From JBBREP01 sp963716525 (lineage in GTDB: Bacteria > Actinomycetota > Acidimicrobiia > IMCC26256 > PALSA-610), in NCBI GenBank assembly GCA_963716525.1, contig OY970315.1:4154001-4218000 (forward strand): a stretch of 64,000 nucleotides of DNA. Direction: 5' to 3'. Position 1 is the first letter of the stretch, and every line of letters starts with the position of its first letter. Below are positions 25,812-35,563 of the stretch, in pieces. The translations under genes and the position numbers were made by a program. Below the pieces are notes generated by a model. The model had not been told where the DNA came from and searched no databases. It worked only from the letters and a program-made list of their open reading frames with translations.

Positions 25812-26135
25812 TCAGTCGACGACGTCGAGCTGCACACGCTCGCCGTCAGCCGCGCCCGCGGCGCGCGCCACCTGCCGGAGCGCCTGCACCGTGCGGCCGC
25901 GCCGGCCGATCAGCCGGCCCACGTCGCCGGGCGTCGCCCGCACGATGAGCTTCGTCTCGCGGTCGCGCCCGTCCTCGATGTCGACCTCGATGCCGTCGGG
26001 GTCGTCGACGAGCTGGCGGGCGAGGAACTCGGTGACCTTCTTCGCGCGCGCACCCACGATGCGGTTGCCCGGCGCTCCGACCTCGTCGTCGAGCTCACCG
26101 GCCTCACCGTCGAACGCGTCCGGGTCGAGCGTCAT
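25812..26135 (-). CDS. khpA: KH-domain RNA-binding protein (KhpA/YlqC family)
   Basis: 107 aa from ATG 26135 (GGAGG ten bases upstream). An acidic N-terminal segment (about 1-35) precedes a single KH domain with the GxxG loop in VGRLIGRRGRTVQALR. KhpA proteins dimerise or pair with KhpB and act on small RNAs and cell-elongation control in Gram-positives. The typical protein is 75-80 aa, so the acidic head is extra. Its 5' end overlaps the 3' end of rpsP by 32 bp. Confidence 0.88.
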   Translation of the reverse strand: MTLDPDAFDGEAGELDDEVGAPGNRIVGARAKKVTEFLARQLVDDPDGIEVDIEDGRDRETKLIVRATPGDVGRLIGRRGRTVQALRQVARAAGAADGERVQLDVVD

Positions 26136-26544
26136 GGGGTCGACGCCTCCGCATCGGCGGCCGGCGCGGCGCGGCCGGCGCGGGCGCGGCCGGCACGGGC
26201 GCGCCCGGCGCGGTTGCTTCGGCCGCGGCTGCAGCCTTCGGCCGCGGCTGCTTCGCCTTCGGCCGCGCGGCCGCGGCCTTGCCGTGCTTGGTCTGGTAGG
26301 TGTCCCAGACGCCGGCGATGTCGAGGATCTTGGCCGCCTGCTCGGTGGGCTGGGCGCCCTGCTCGATCCAGCTCAGCGCCTTCTCGGCATCGATCTTCAC
26401 CACCGATGGCTCGTTGCGAGGCTCGTACTGGCCGAGGATCTCGATGAAGCGGCCGTCACGCGGGCTGCGCCCGTCGGCGACGACGACGCGATACGTGGGC
26501 TGCTTCTTCTTGCCCACACGCATCAAACGGATCTTGACCGCCAC
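26104..26544 (-). CDS. rpsP: 30S ribosomal protein S16 with Ala/Pro-rich tail
   Basis: 146 aa from GTG 26544 (GAGGAG six bases upstream; TTG 26550 also open). The S16 core is residues 1-85: VKIRLMRVGKKKQPTYRVVVAD, GRFIEILGQYEP, WIEQGAQPTEQA. The last 60 residues are Ala, Pro, Lys and Arg rich, ending RRPPMRRRR, and lie over the start of khpA. Actinobacterial S16 often has such tails. Confidence 0.94.
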   Translation of the reverse strand: MAVKIRLMRVGKKKQPTYRVVVADGRSPRDGRFIEILGQYEPRNEPSVVKIDAEKALSWIEQGAQPTEQAAKILDIAGVWDTYQTKHGKAAAARPKAKQPRPKAAAAAEATAPGAPVPAAPAPAAPRRPPMRRRRPHDARPGRVRR

Positions 26545-26601
26545 AGACAACTCCTCGACCGGCGGAATCGGACAGGTCAGATTAGCCGCAGGTCGCGGCG
26601 C

Positions 26602-28101
26602 TCATCGTTTCGGCGGCAGGCCCGGGAAACCGCCACCGGCGCCACCACCCAGTCCACCGAGGTCGCCGAAGTCGCCGAAGCCCGGGGGCACCTGACCGAA
26701 CGGGTTCGGTCCCGCCCCCGCGGGCCGGCCCTTGGGCCGCCCCGACGATTGCGGTGCGGTGCCCGCCGGTGTGACCCGACCGCCCTTCTTCTTCTTGCCC
26801 TTGCGCGTCACCATCCGGCCCATCGGGCCCATCTGGCGCATCATCTGCTGCATCTGCTTGAACTGCTTCAGCAGGTTGTTCACCTCTTGGGTGGACGTGC
26901 CCGAGCCGGTCGCGATGCGGCTGCGGCGCGAGCCGTTGATCATGTCGGGCTTGCGCCGCTCCGCCGGTGTCATCGAGTGGATGATCGCCTCCACCCGCGC
27001 GAGCTCCCGGTCGTCGATGTCGGCGTTCTTCACCTCTTTCGGCATGCCCGGCAGCATGCCGATCACGTTCTGCAGCGGGCCCATCTTCTTCACCTGGGCG
27101 AGCTGGTCCAGGAAGTCCTCGAGCGTGAACGTGCCCTCGCGCAGGATCTCCTCGGCGCGCTCTTTCTGCTCGGTGTCGAACGCGTCCTCGGCCCGTTCGA
27201 TGAGCGTGAGCATGTCGCCCATCCCGAGGATGCGGCTCGCCATCCGGTCGGGATGGAACACCTCGATCTCGTCGAGCTTCTCACCGGTGCCGGCATAGAG
27301 GATCGGCTTGCCGACGACTTCTTTCACGCTCAGCGCCGCGCCGCCACGCGCGTCGCCGTCGATCTTCGTGATGATCACGCCGTCGAGCCCGATCTGCTCG
27401 TTGAACTCGGCGGCGACGTCGACGGCCTGCTGACCGATCATCGCGTCGATCACGAGCAGCGTGTTCTGCGGGTGGACCGTGTCGCGGATCGCACGCAGCT
27501 CGTCCATGAGCTCGGTGTCGATCTGGAGGCGGCCCGCGGTGTCGATGAGCACGATGTTGCGACCGAGCCGCGCCGCCTCGTCGATGCTCTTGCGCGCGAC
27601 GGTGACAGGGTCGGACGGCTCGGAGAAGAACGGCACGTCGACGCGCGCCGCGAGCGTGCGCAACTGGTCGACCGCGGCGAGGCGCTGCAGGTCGGCGCCG
27701 ACGAGCAGCGGCTGCAGGCCCTGGCTCTTCAGCAGGCGGGCGAGCTTCGCGGCGTGCGTCGTCTTGCCGGAGCCCTGCAGGCCGGCGAGCATCACGACGG
27801 TGGGCGGTTTCGAGCTCATCGTGAGCTTCGCCGTGTCGCCGCCGAGGATGTTCGTGAGCTCCTCGTTGACGATCTTGATGATCTGCTGCGACGGGTGCAA
27901 CGCCTCGTGGACCTTCTGGCCGACCGCCTGCTCCTTGACCCGGTCGACGAAGGTACGGGCGACCCACGCGTTGACGTCGGCGGCGATCAGTGCCCGGCGC
28001 AGCTCACCCGCGACGTCGTCGACATCGCGCTCCGACAGCTTCCCGCGCTTGCCGGCACGCTTGAAGATCCCCTCGAAGCGCTCGGACAACGACTCAAACA
28101 T
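26602..28101 (-). CDS. ffh: Signal recognition particle protein Ffh
   Basis: 499 aa from ATG 28101; in-frame TTG 28110 and GTG 28104 are alternatives. It binds 4.5S RNA and signal peptides at the ribosome. The N domain covers about 1-90, the G domain 100-295 (LAGLQGSGKTTHAAKLA, DTAGRLQ, TKIDGDARGGAALS) and the methionine-rich M domain follows (NLLKQFKQMQQMMRQMGPMG). The tail is Gly/Pro rich. No 4.5S RNA gene was recognised in the window. ftsY lies upstream on the same strand. Confidence 0.97.
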   Translation of the reverse strand: MFESLSERFEGIFKRAGKRGKLSERDVDDVAGELRRALIAADVNAWVARTFVDRVKEQAVGQKVHEALHPSQQIIKIVNEELTNILGGDTAKLTMSSKPPTVVMLAGLQGSGKTTHAAKLARLLKSQGLQPLLVGADLQRLAAVDQLRTLAARVDVPFFSEPSDPVTVARKSIDEAARLGRNIVLIDTAGRLQIDTELMDELRAIRDTVHPQNTLLVIDAMIGQQAVDVAAEFNEQIGLDGVIITKIDGDARGGAALSVKEVVGKPILYAGTGEKLDEIEVFHPDRMASRILGMGDMLTLIERAEDAFDTEQKERAEEILREGTFTLEDFLDQLAQVKKMGPLQNVIGMLPGMPKEVKNADIDDRELARVEAIIHSMTPAERRKPDMINGSRRSRIATGSGTSTQEVNNLLKQFKQMQQMMRQMGPMGRMVTRKGKKKKGGRVTPAGTAPQSSGRPKGRPAGAGPNPFGQVPPGFGDFGDLGGLGGGAGGGFPGLPPKR

Positions 28102-28155
28102 CACACGCAAACTACCGGCGACCTCATCGAGATCGGTACCGGCCTCCGCTGCGAC

Positions 28156-29286
28156 TCACTCGAACAGCGCGCCCGCGAACTCCTCGGGGTCGAACTCGAT
28201 GAGGTCGCCCACCTGCTCGCCCACGCCGACGAGCTTCACGGGCAGGTCGAGCTCGTCGTGGATCGCCAGCACGATGCCGCCCTTGGCGGTGCCGTCGAGC
28301 TTGGTGAGCGCGATGCCGGTGACGTCCACGGCCTCGGCGAACTGCTTCGCCTGCTGGAGCCCGTTCTGCCCGGTCGTGGCGTCGATCACGAGCAGCACCT
28401 CCCGGAGCGCGCCTGGTGTGCGGTCGACGATGCGCTTCAGCTTCTCGAGCTCGGCCATCAGGTTGCTCTTGGTGTGGAGCCGGCCGGCGGTGTCGACGAG
28501 CAGCAGGTCGGCACCGCGGCTCGCGGCGGCGCTCATCGCGTCGAAGACGACGGATCCGGGGTCGGCACCTTCCTGACCCCGCACGATCTCGCTCGCTGTG
28601 CGCTCGGCCCACTTCGTGAGCTGCTCGGCGGCGGCGGCGCGAAACGTGTCGCCGGCGGCGAGGACCACGGTCCGGCCCGCGTCGCCCTGCTGCGCGGCGA
28701 GCTTGCCGATCGTGGTGGTCTTGCCCACTCCGTTCACGCCCACGAACATCCACACGGTGAGCGCGCCGTCATTGCGCTCGAGATCGCGTGGCGCGCCGGA
28801 CTCGAGCATGCGCGTGATCTCCTCGCGCAGTACGACGACTACCCCGTCGGTGGAGTCGACCTTCTCGTCCTTCACCCGGCGCTGCACCTCGCGGAGCAGC
28901 TTCTCGGTGGTGTCGAGACCCACGTCGGCGAGCAGCAGCGCCTCTTCGAGGTCGTCCCATGTGGACTGCTCGATGCGCCGACCCGAGATACCCCGCACAT
29001 AGCCGGCGAGCGCCGACCGGGTGCGCCCGAGACGATCGCGCAGGCGGGGCTTGACGATCGGCTCGACGGCCGGCGCTGCCGCGACGGCGGTCTCCTCCGC
29101 CGGCACGGGTGCGGGGGGAACCTCCTCGACCGGCGCCGGCACCTCGGCCGGCGGTGCCTCCGGCGGCGGCGCGAGCACAGTGCGGGGTGCGACCGGCGGC
29201 GCACCGCGTGTGCGCAGCAACACCGTGACGCCGAACGAGAGCAGCGCCACCGCCAGCACGACGATCAGCAGGACGGCGACACCCAT
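28156..29286 (-). CDS. ftsY: SRP receptor FtsY with N-terminal membrane helix
   Basis: 376 aa. Residues 2-25 are a transmembrane helix (GVAVLLIVVLAVALLSFGVTVLL), followed by a Pro/Ala/Glu-rich linker to about 75. The NG domain has GVNGVGKTTTIGKLAAQ, DTFRAAAAEQL, LLVDTAGRLHTKSNLM and TKLDGTAKGG. The helix anchors the receptor in the membrane, as in other actinobacteria, where E. coli uses an acidic domain. It lies 9 bases downstream of the mscS-like gene. Confidence 0.96.
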   Translation of the reverse strand: MGVAVLLIVVLAVALLSFGVTVLLRTRGAPPVAPRTVLAPPPEAPPAEVPAPVEEVPPAPVPAEETAVAAAPAVEPIVKPRLRDRLGRTRSALAGYVRGISGRRIEQSTWDDLEEALLLADVGLDTTEKLLREVQRRVKDEKVDSTDGVVVVLREEITRMLESGAPRDLERNDGALTVWMFVGVNGVGKTTTIGKLAAQQGDAGRTVVLAAGDTFRAAAAEQLTKWAERTASEIVRGQEGADPGSVVFDAMSAAASRGADLLLVDTAGRLHTKSNLMAELEKLKRIVDRTPGALREVLLVIDATTGQNGLQQAKQFAEAVDVTGIALTKLDGTAKGGIVLAIHDELDLPVKLVGVGEQVGDLIEFDPEEFAGALFE

Positions 29287-29295
29287 CGGACCAAG

Positions 29296-29931
29296 CTACG
29301 GGTGGGGCTCCTCGCGCTGCGAAAGGTTGGCCACCCGCAGGATCGTGCCGTTCGGCACGTGCCACACCACGCCGTCGTCGTCGCGCACCCGCGTCACCCG
29401 CAACGTGAGCGACTCCACCGTGCCGGTGACCACGCCGGTGTCGACGACGTCGCCCACGTCGAACTGGTCCTCCGACACCATGAACCCGCCCGCGATCAGG
29501 TCCCGGAGCATGTTCTGCGCGCCGAAGCCGAGGATCACGCCGGCGAGGCCGGCACCCGCGAGGATCGGCGCGAGGTTGACGCCGAATGCGTTGAGCACCG
29601 CGAACACCGTGACGATCGCGACCACGATCGACGCGAGGCTGCCGAACGCCGACGCGATGGTGTCGACGCGCTGGGGGCGGTTCGCGAGCGACGAGCCGGG
29701 CCGCAACCGCACCATGCGGCGCGCGACGTGCCGTACGGCGACGCGCAAGACGCCGTTCACGATCCACGCGCCCACCACGATGAGGAGCGCGGTGACGAAC
29801 GGCGACGCGTAGTGGGCGGTGCGCGCGAGCGCGTGGCTGCTCGAATGGTCGAACACGAGCTGGCAGAGCCAGCGCCGGTGGTTCGGTGCGCCGCACGCAT
29901 CGGTGCGGGCGTCGACGAATGCCGTGAGCAT
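29296..29931 (-). CDS. Short MscS-type mechanosensitive channel
   Basis: 211 aa from ATG 29931 (TTG 29937 possible). It has three helices: one near residues 45-65, then ASIVVAIVTVFAVLNAFG and the pore-lining LAGAGLAGVILGFGAQNMLRDLIAG. The beta domain follows (FDVGDVVDTGVVTGTVESLTLRVTRVRD, WHVPNGTI) and the protein ends at ANLSQREEPHP, so the large C-terminal vestibule domain of E. coli MscS is absent. Between smc and ftsY on the same strand, within an apparent transcription unit. Confidence 0.88.
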   Translation of the reverse strand: MLTAFVDARTDACGAPNHRRWLCQLVFDHSSSHALARTAHYASPFVTALLIVVGAWIVNGVLRVAVRHVARRMVRLRPGSSLANRPQRVDTIASAFGSLASIVVAIVTVFAVLNAFGVNLAPILAGAGLAGVILGFGAQNMLRDLIAGGFMVSEDQFDVGDVVDTGVVTGTVESLTLRVTRVRDDDGVVWHVPNGTILRVANLSQREEPHP

Positions 29932-29944
29932 CGCCAAGTCGCGG

Positions 29945-32900
29945 TTACGCGTCCTCGAACTGGAGGTCGCGGACGCGCTGGCTCACGACCCTGCTCGACG
30001 ATCCGGGCGCCATCGACACGCCGTAGAGCACGTCGGCCGATTCCATCGTGCGCTTCTGGTGCGACACGATCACGAGCTGGGCCTCGTTGCGAAACTCGTG
30101 CACGAGATCGAGGAAACGGTGCAGGTTCACGTCGTCGAGCGCGGCCTCGACCTCGTCGAGCAGGTAGAAGGGTGAGGGCCGGGCGCGGAACACCGCGAAC
30201 AGGAACGCCAGCGCGGCGAGCGAGCGCTCACCGCCGGAGAGCAGCGAGAGCCGGCGCGGCGTCTTCCCCGACGGGCGCGCCTCGACCTCCACACCGGTGT
30301 CGAGCAGGTTCTCGGGCTCGGACAGGAACAGCCGTCCCGAACCGCCCGGGAACAGCAGCGCGAACAGCGACTCGAAGTGCCTCGCGACGTCGGCGAATGC
30401 CTGCTCGAACACCGAGATGATCTCGGCGTTCACCGACTGGATCACCCGGTGCAGCTCGCGCCGGCTGTGCTTCACGTCGTCGAGCTGGGCCTGGAGGAAC
30501 TCGTGCCGTTCGAGCAACGTCTCGTATTCGGAGAGCGCGAGCGGGTTCACCGGACCGAGCATGCGCAGCTCGCGCTCGAGGTCACGAGCATGCTGCGCGA
30601 TCGTGACACCGTCGGCGACGTCGGGCGCGCCAGCCGCGAGCGCGGCGTGGGGTTCGCAGTCGAAGTCGCGGCGCAACTGCTCGACCGTGGTCTCGAGGCG
30701 CAGCTTCGTCTCGGCCTGCTCGATGTCGAGCCGATTGAGGCGCTCGCGTGCCTCCGACAGCTCGCGCTCTGCGCCGGCCCGTTCGGTGCGCAACGCGTCG
30801 AGGCGCGACCCGGCTTCGCGGGCGGCCTCGGTCTGCACCCGCCGCGCCTCGCGCAGCTCGCCGGCCTGCGCATCGGCCGCGACGAGGAGCGCGGCGAGCC
30901 GGTCGATGAGCGCGCGGACACCTTCGCGACGGGTCGTGAGCGCGTCGCGCCGCCGCTGCGCGGCGGCTTCTTCGTCCGGGCGGGCCGCCAGGCGCCGCTC
31001 GACCTCTTCGAGGCGGCGGTGCAGCACGTCGCGCCGCTCGGTGATCGACGCGGCCCGCACGTCGTAGTCGCGCCGCAGCGCCGACGCCTCGGCTTGGATG
31101 CGGTCGACCTCGGCCTGGGCTTGGCGAGCGGTCTCGGCCCGTACCAGCTCGCCGCGCCGGGCCGCGGCGAGCCGCATCCGCGCCTGCTCGAGCGCCTCCT
31201 CGGCAACCGCGCGCCGTACCTCGGCGGCCTCGACCGCGGGTGGCAGCTCGGCCGCCCGGGCGAGCAGCTCCGCGATCCGCACCTCGAGCGACGCGTGGCG
31301 CTCGTCGAGACCGGCCGTGCGGCGCTCGAGATCCTGACGCGCGAGGGCGGCGGCCCCGACCGCGCGGTCGACCTCGATCCGCCGGTCGCGCAGTGCGGTG
31401 ACGCGTGCACGCTCTCCGGCCTTGGCGAGCTCGAGACGCTCACGCGCGGTGCGCACCGAGGCCTCGGCCGCAGCCAGCTCCGCCTGTGCCTCGTCGGCGC
31501 GTGCGAGGGCCTCGTCGCGCGCCGCGGGGGTGACGGCCGACGCGCCGAGCGGGCCGGCCCGCCAGGGCGAAGCGCCACCGAAACGGTCGCCGTCGGGTGT
31601 GACGGCCACCAGCGCGGGATTCGCGAGCGCGAGGTCGAGCGCATCGGACCAGTGCGGCACGAGCACGACGTTGGCGAGCAGCCGCCGCACCGCCGCGTCG
31701 AGCGCCGGGCGCGCGGCGCGCACCGCGTCGGACAACAGGCGCGTGCCCGCCGGTACGAGCGAGAGCGGCGCGGGCCCCTGCGCGCGTGCGTCGAGCACGA
31801 GCAGCAACGCTTGCCCTTCGCCGCGGCGCAGGCGGTCGACCGCGGCGCGCGCGGCAGCGGTGCCGTCGAGCACGAGCGCGTGCACCGCGTCGCCGAGCGC
31901 GGCGGCGACGGCCGTCTCGGCTCCGGATTCGATCTCGATGTGGTCGATGAGCGGTCCGACCACACCAGGAAGCGAGCCGACGAGCTCGCTCGCCACCGAC
32001 GCCTGCGCCGCGTCGAGCGCGAGCGCGAGCGTCTCCGCCCGAGCGCGCCAGCGGCTCGCCGCGTCTCCCGCGTTGAGCAGGCGGGTCGTGGCGGTGTCGA
32101 ACGCGTGCTCGGCGGCGATCAGCGCGCGACCCTCCGCCGTCTGCTCGGGCGCGTGCGCCATCGCCTCGTCGAGCGCGTGCCGCGCCGCTTCGGCGCGCTG
32201 TTCGGCCTCCTCGACCGCCACACGCTCCGACCCTGACGCGTAGATGTCGCGCGCAGCCGCCACGAGCTGCGCACGCAGCTCGGGTTCCTCGGCTGCGAGG
32301 CCTTCGGCCGTACGGTTGAGCGCGCCGCATTCGGCCTCGGCGTCGCGCAGCGCCGCGGACGCGGTCTCGACCTCGCCCTCCGCGGCCGCGCGTTCGCGTC
32401 CCTCGTCGGTGAGCTCGGGCGCGAGCAACTGGCTCCCCACGAGCTCGGCCCGGGCGCCTTCGACGGCGCGCTCCGCGGCTTCGACCGCGAGCCGTTCGGG
32501 TGCGAGCGTGTCGGCGTCGCGCGCGAGCGCGTCGAGCTCCTGGCGCGCTGCCGCGGCGTCGGCCACGAGCGTCTCGACCACACCTTCGTCGGCCGCGGCT
32601 TCGAGCTCACGATCGATGCCGCGCAGGCGTTCGCTCACCAGCGCCTGCACGCCCTTGGCCCGCTCGCGCAACTGCTCGACGCGCACGAGCAGGTCGGCGA
32701 CGTCGTCGTCGCCGGGGAGCGTGAGCGCACGCTCCACCTCGACGACCTGCTCGTCGAGCACGCGCAAGCGGCCCCGCAGCTCGGCGTCGAGCGTGGCCAG
32801 CTCGCCGTGCGCGGTGCGCTGGCGCTCCTCGCGCACGGTGAGCCGGTCGATCTCGCGGCCCGCGAGGTGCAGCCGCGCCGCCGCGCAGCTCGGCGGCGAG

Positions 32901-33551
32901 CCCCTCGCTGCGCCGCGCCGCCTCGGCCTGCCGTTCGAGCGGTCGCAGCTGGCGCCGCACCTCGCGCAGGAGATCCGTGAGCCGCAGCAGGTTCGCCTCG
33001 GTGGCCTCGAGCCGGCGCTCGGCCCGTTCCTTGCGCTTGCGGTACTTGAGGACGCCCGCCGCCTCCTCGATCGTCGCCCGCCGGTCCTCGGGCCGGGCGT
33101 TGAGCACTTGGTCGAGCTGCCCCTGGCCGACGATGACGTGCTGCTGGCGGCCGATGCCGGTGTCGGACAGCAGCTCCTGGATGTCGAGCAGGCGGCACGG
33201 CGCGGCGTTGATCTCGTACTCGGAGTCGCCGCTGCGGAAGAGCCGCCGCGTGATCGTGACCTCGCTGAAATCGATCGGCAGGATGCCGCTCGTGTTGTCG
33301 ATCGTGAGCGATACCTCGGCCCGGCCGAGCGCGGGCCGGTTCGCGGTGCCGGCGAAGATGACGTCGTCCATCTTGGCGCCGCGCAGCGCCCGCGCACCCT
33401 GGGCGCCGAGCACCCACGCGACCGCGTCGACCACGTTCGACTTCCCCGAGCCGTTCGGGCCGATGACGACGGTGACGCCCGGCTCGAGGTCGATCGTCGT
33501 CTTGTCTGCGAACGACTTGAACCCCTTCAGGGTCAGCGTCTTCAGGAACAC
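29945..33551 (-). CDS. smc: Chromosome segregation ATPase SMC (one frameshift)
   Basis: About 1,201 aa if one base is removed. It begins at GTG 33551 (LKTLTLKGFKSFADKT) with Walker A GPNGSGKSNVVDAV. The hinge lies around residues 510-640 (VGPLIDHIEI, LLANVVLVPHWSDAL) between two long coiled coils. The C-terminal head has signature LLSGGERSLAALAF and Walker B FYLLDEVEAALDD. The frame breaks at about 32870-32888, in the run CGCGGCGGCGCGG. The total span of 3,607 bases is exactly one base over a multiple of three. Motifs on both sides are intact and the gene is normally essential, so a sequencing error is likely. Confidence 0.9.
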
Positions 33552-33683
33552 GATGTCACCGACACAGGGCCCTACCTCCGGACGAGAGCGTAGGGGTCGG
33601 ACGGGAGCCGATCAGGGACCGTGGCGCCCGCCCCATCGTCGTGGCCCTCCGCCCCCGTACGACCCGATGCACGTGCGCCGGGC

Positions 33684-34517
33684 TCAGACCTGGCAGGCTT
33701 CGCAGTAGTAGTGGTTCCGGCCGCCGATGCGCATCTTCTTGATCTCGCGCCGGCAACGGCGGCACGCGTCGCCGTCGCGCTCCCACACCTTGAAGTGCTC
33801 GAAGCCCTCGTCGTCGAACGGGTCGCCCGAGCTCGCCTTGGCCGCGTGTGTGGAGCCGCGGAACTTGACGGCCTCCTGCATCGTCTCGACGATCGCACGG
33901 TACAGCCGGCGGATCTCCTGTTCGGTGAGACGGTCGCTCTCGCGGTCGTGACGGAGCCCGGCGGCGAACAGGATCTCGTCGGCGTAGATCGGGCCGATCC
34001 CCACGAGCACGCTGCGGTCCATGAGCAGCGTGCGCAGCTTCTCGTGCTCGCCGTAGAGGAGGCGCCCGAACCGCTCCCACGACATCGCCGACTCCAGCGG
34101 GTCGATGCCGAGCCCCTCGAGCTCCGGTGCCTGCGCGACCTCGGCCCACGGCAGCACCCACAGCTCGGCGTCGCCCTTCGGGTCGACGATCCGTAGTTGC
34201 CCGCCCTGCGTAAAGGTGATCACCACCATCGTCGATTTCGTGACGGCCTGGCGGGCCGACTTGGCCCGCACGAGCTGCCCGCCGGCACCGAGATCGATCA
34301 TCAGCGCGTCGGACGCGTCGAGCTTGGCGACGAGCAACGGCCCGCGCCGTTCGAGACCGCTGACCTTGCGGCCCTCGAGCAAGCTCGTGAACGCCTTCTT
34401 GGTGCGGTACCGCGGGATGATCTTCATCGCCGACACTTCGACGAGCTTGATTTTCCGACCGGTGAGCTCCTTGTCGAGCTCACGTCGCAGCGTCTCGATC
34501 TCAGGCAGTTCGGCCAT
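33684..34517 (-). CDS. Fpg/Nei-family protein lacking the catalytic proline
   Basis: 277 aa from ATG 34517 with GGGGGAGGAG just upstream. It begins MAELPEIETLRREL: the Pro that follows Met in active Fpg and attacks the damaged base is Ala. The hairpin Lys of the RRGK motif is replaced (ERRGPLLVAKL). The helix-two-turn-helix (VGIGPIYADEILFAAGL) and the C4 zinc finger (CRRCRREIKK, CEACQV) with its Arg (GGRNHYYC) remain. It would bind DNA but probably not cut by the standard mechanism. It overlaps the end of rnc by 17 bp and sits where mutM does in other actinobacteria. Confidence 0.85.
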   Translation of the reverse strand: MAELPEIETLRRELDKELTGRKIKLVEVSAMKIIPRYRTKKAFTSLLEGRKVSGLERRGPLLVAKLDASDALMIDLGAGGQLVRAKSARQAVTKSTMVVITFTQGGQLRIVDPKGDAELWVLPWAEVAQAPELEGLGIDPLESAMSWERFGRLLYGEHEKLRTLLMDRSVLVGIGPIYADEILFAAGLRHDRESDRLTEQEIRRLYRAIVETMQEAVKFRGSTHAAKASSGDPFDDEGFEHFKVWERDGDACRRCRREIKKMRIGGRNHYYCEACQV

Positions 34518-35256
34518 CGTGCTCCTCCCCCAATGCACACAGCGCGACCAGGGCCGCGGCCTGCTCGGCTTCCTTCTTCGAGCGGCCGCGCCCCTCGCCG
34601 TGCTCGCGGTCGTCGATCACGACCGTCGCGAAGAACTGCTTCGCGTGGTCGGGACCTTCGTCACGCACGATGTACCGCGGTCGCGCATAACCGAGCGCGG
34701 CCGTGAGCTCCTGGAGCCGGGTCTTGTGGTCGCGCGCGCCGTTGCCGGCGGTCGCGCGCACGATGCGTTCCTCGAACAGGCGCAGGATCAACGCCTCGGC
34801 CGCGTCGAAACCCAGGTCGAGGTAGACGGCGGCGAACACCGCTTCGAGCGCGTCGGCGAGGATCGACGGCTTCGCCGCGCCGCCGGCGGCAGCTTCGCCC
34901 TTGCCGAGCAGCAGGAAGTCGCCGAGCCGCAGCTCGCGGGCCACCTCCGCAAGCGTCTTGGCGTTCACGACCGCGGCGCGTACCTCCGACAACTCGCCCT
35001 CGGGCAAATCGGGGAAGTGGTTGTACACGTAGCGGGTGACCACGAGGCCGAGGACCGAATCGCCGAGGAACTCGAGGCGCTCGTTGCTCGGAGCCTCATC
35101 GTGCTCGGCGCACCACGATCGGTGCGACAGGGAGCGCAGCAGCAGCGCGCGATCGGCGACCGCCACGCCGAGCGCGGCGTCGAGCGCGGCGTCGAGCGCG
35201 CGGCCGACCGCGGGGTCGAGCGCGCAACCATCGGTGCCGTTGGTGGGCGCGCTCAT
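34501..35256 (-). CDS. rnc: Ribonuclease III
   Basis: 251 aa from ATG 35256 (ATGA overlap with the acp stop). It cuts double-stranded RNA in rRNA and mRNA processing. The catalytic signature is NERLEFLGDSVLGLVV, with further metal ligands in SILADALEAVFAAVYLD. The C-terminal dsRNA-binding domain is residues about 175-245 (DHKTRLQELTAALGYARPRY, GRGRSKKEAEQAAA). Gene order plsX-acp-rnc is classical. Confidence 0.96.
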   Translation of the reverse strand: MSAPTNGTDGCALDPAVGRALDAALDAALGVAVADRALLLRSLSHRSWCAEHDEAPSNERLEFLGDSVLGLVVTRYVYNHFPDLPEGELSEVRAAVVNAKTLAEVARELRLGDFLLLGKGEAAAGGAAKPSILADALEAVFAAVYLDLGFDAAEALILRLFEERIVRATAGNGARDHKTRLQELTAALGYARPRYIVRDEGPDHAKQFFATVVIDDREHGEGRGRSKKEAEQAAALVALCALGEEHDGRTA

Positions 35257-35555
35257 GCCGCGCCCGAGGCGAGCCGGTGGTACAGGGCTTCGACGAGATC
35301 GTTCACCGTCTCGAGCTCGTCGAGGTCGTCGTCGTCGAGCTGCAGCGTGGCGGCCCGCTCGCCCAGGTCCTCGTCGATCAGCACCAGCAGGTCGTCGAGC
35401 ACGAGCACGTCCGCGTCGAGATCGGCGCGCAGGCGCGCCTCGGGACGGATGTCGTCGGGATGGCACGACAAGAGCTCGACGAGCCGTTCGCTCACGATCG
35501 TTTCGAGATGCGCGCGTTCGATCGGCGGTCGGTTACTGTGCGTCTCGGCCGGCAT
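35253..35555 (-). CDS. Acyl carrier protein-like, phosphopantetheine serine replaced by valine
   Basis: 100 aa from ATG 35555 (GAGGA six bases upstream). It has the ACP helix pattern: VSERLVELLSCHPDDIRPEARL, then DLDADVLVLDDLLVLID, then LDELETVNDLVEALYHRL. In working ACPs the second stretch reads D-S-L and the Ser carries 4'-phosphopantetheine; here the codons are GAC GTG CTC. It cannot be charged at the normal site. Position between plsX and rnc is that of acpP. Either another ACP serves fatty acid synthesis elsewhere or this copy is a regulatory or structural relic. Confidence 0.8.
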   Translation of the reverse strand: MPAETHSNRPPIERAHLETIVSERLVELLSCHPDDIRPEARLRADLDADVLVLDDLLVLIDEDLGERAATLQLDDDDLDELETVNDLVEALYHRLASGAA

Positions 35556-35563
35556 GCGCGTCC

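Noticed and set aside
25891..30420. Plus-strand open frame of about 1,500 codons opposite rpsP, ffh, ftsY and smc
   Set aside because: It is antisense to well-recognised genes; long antisense frames arise from high third-position GC. Its residue composition is Arg/His/Asp-rich with no family motif.
32870..32888. Programmed frameshift in smc
   Set aside because: No slippery heptamer or downstream structure was seen and smc is not known to use recoding; an indel in a GC run is simpler.
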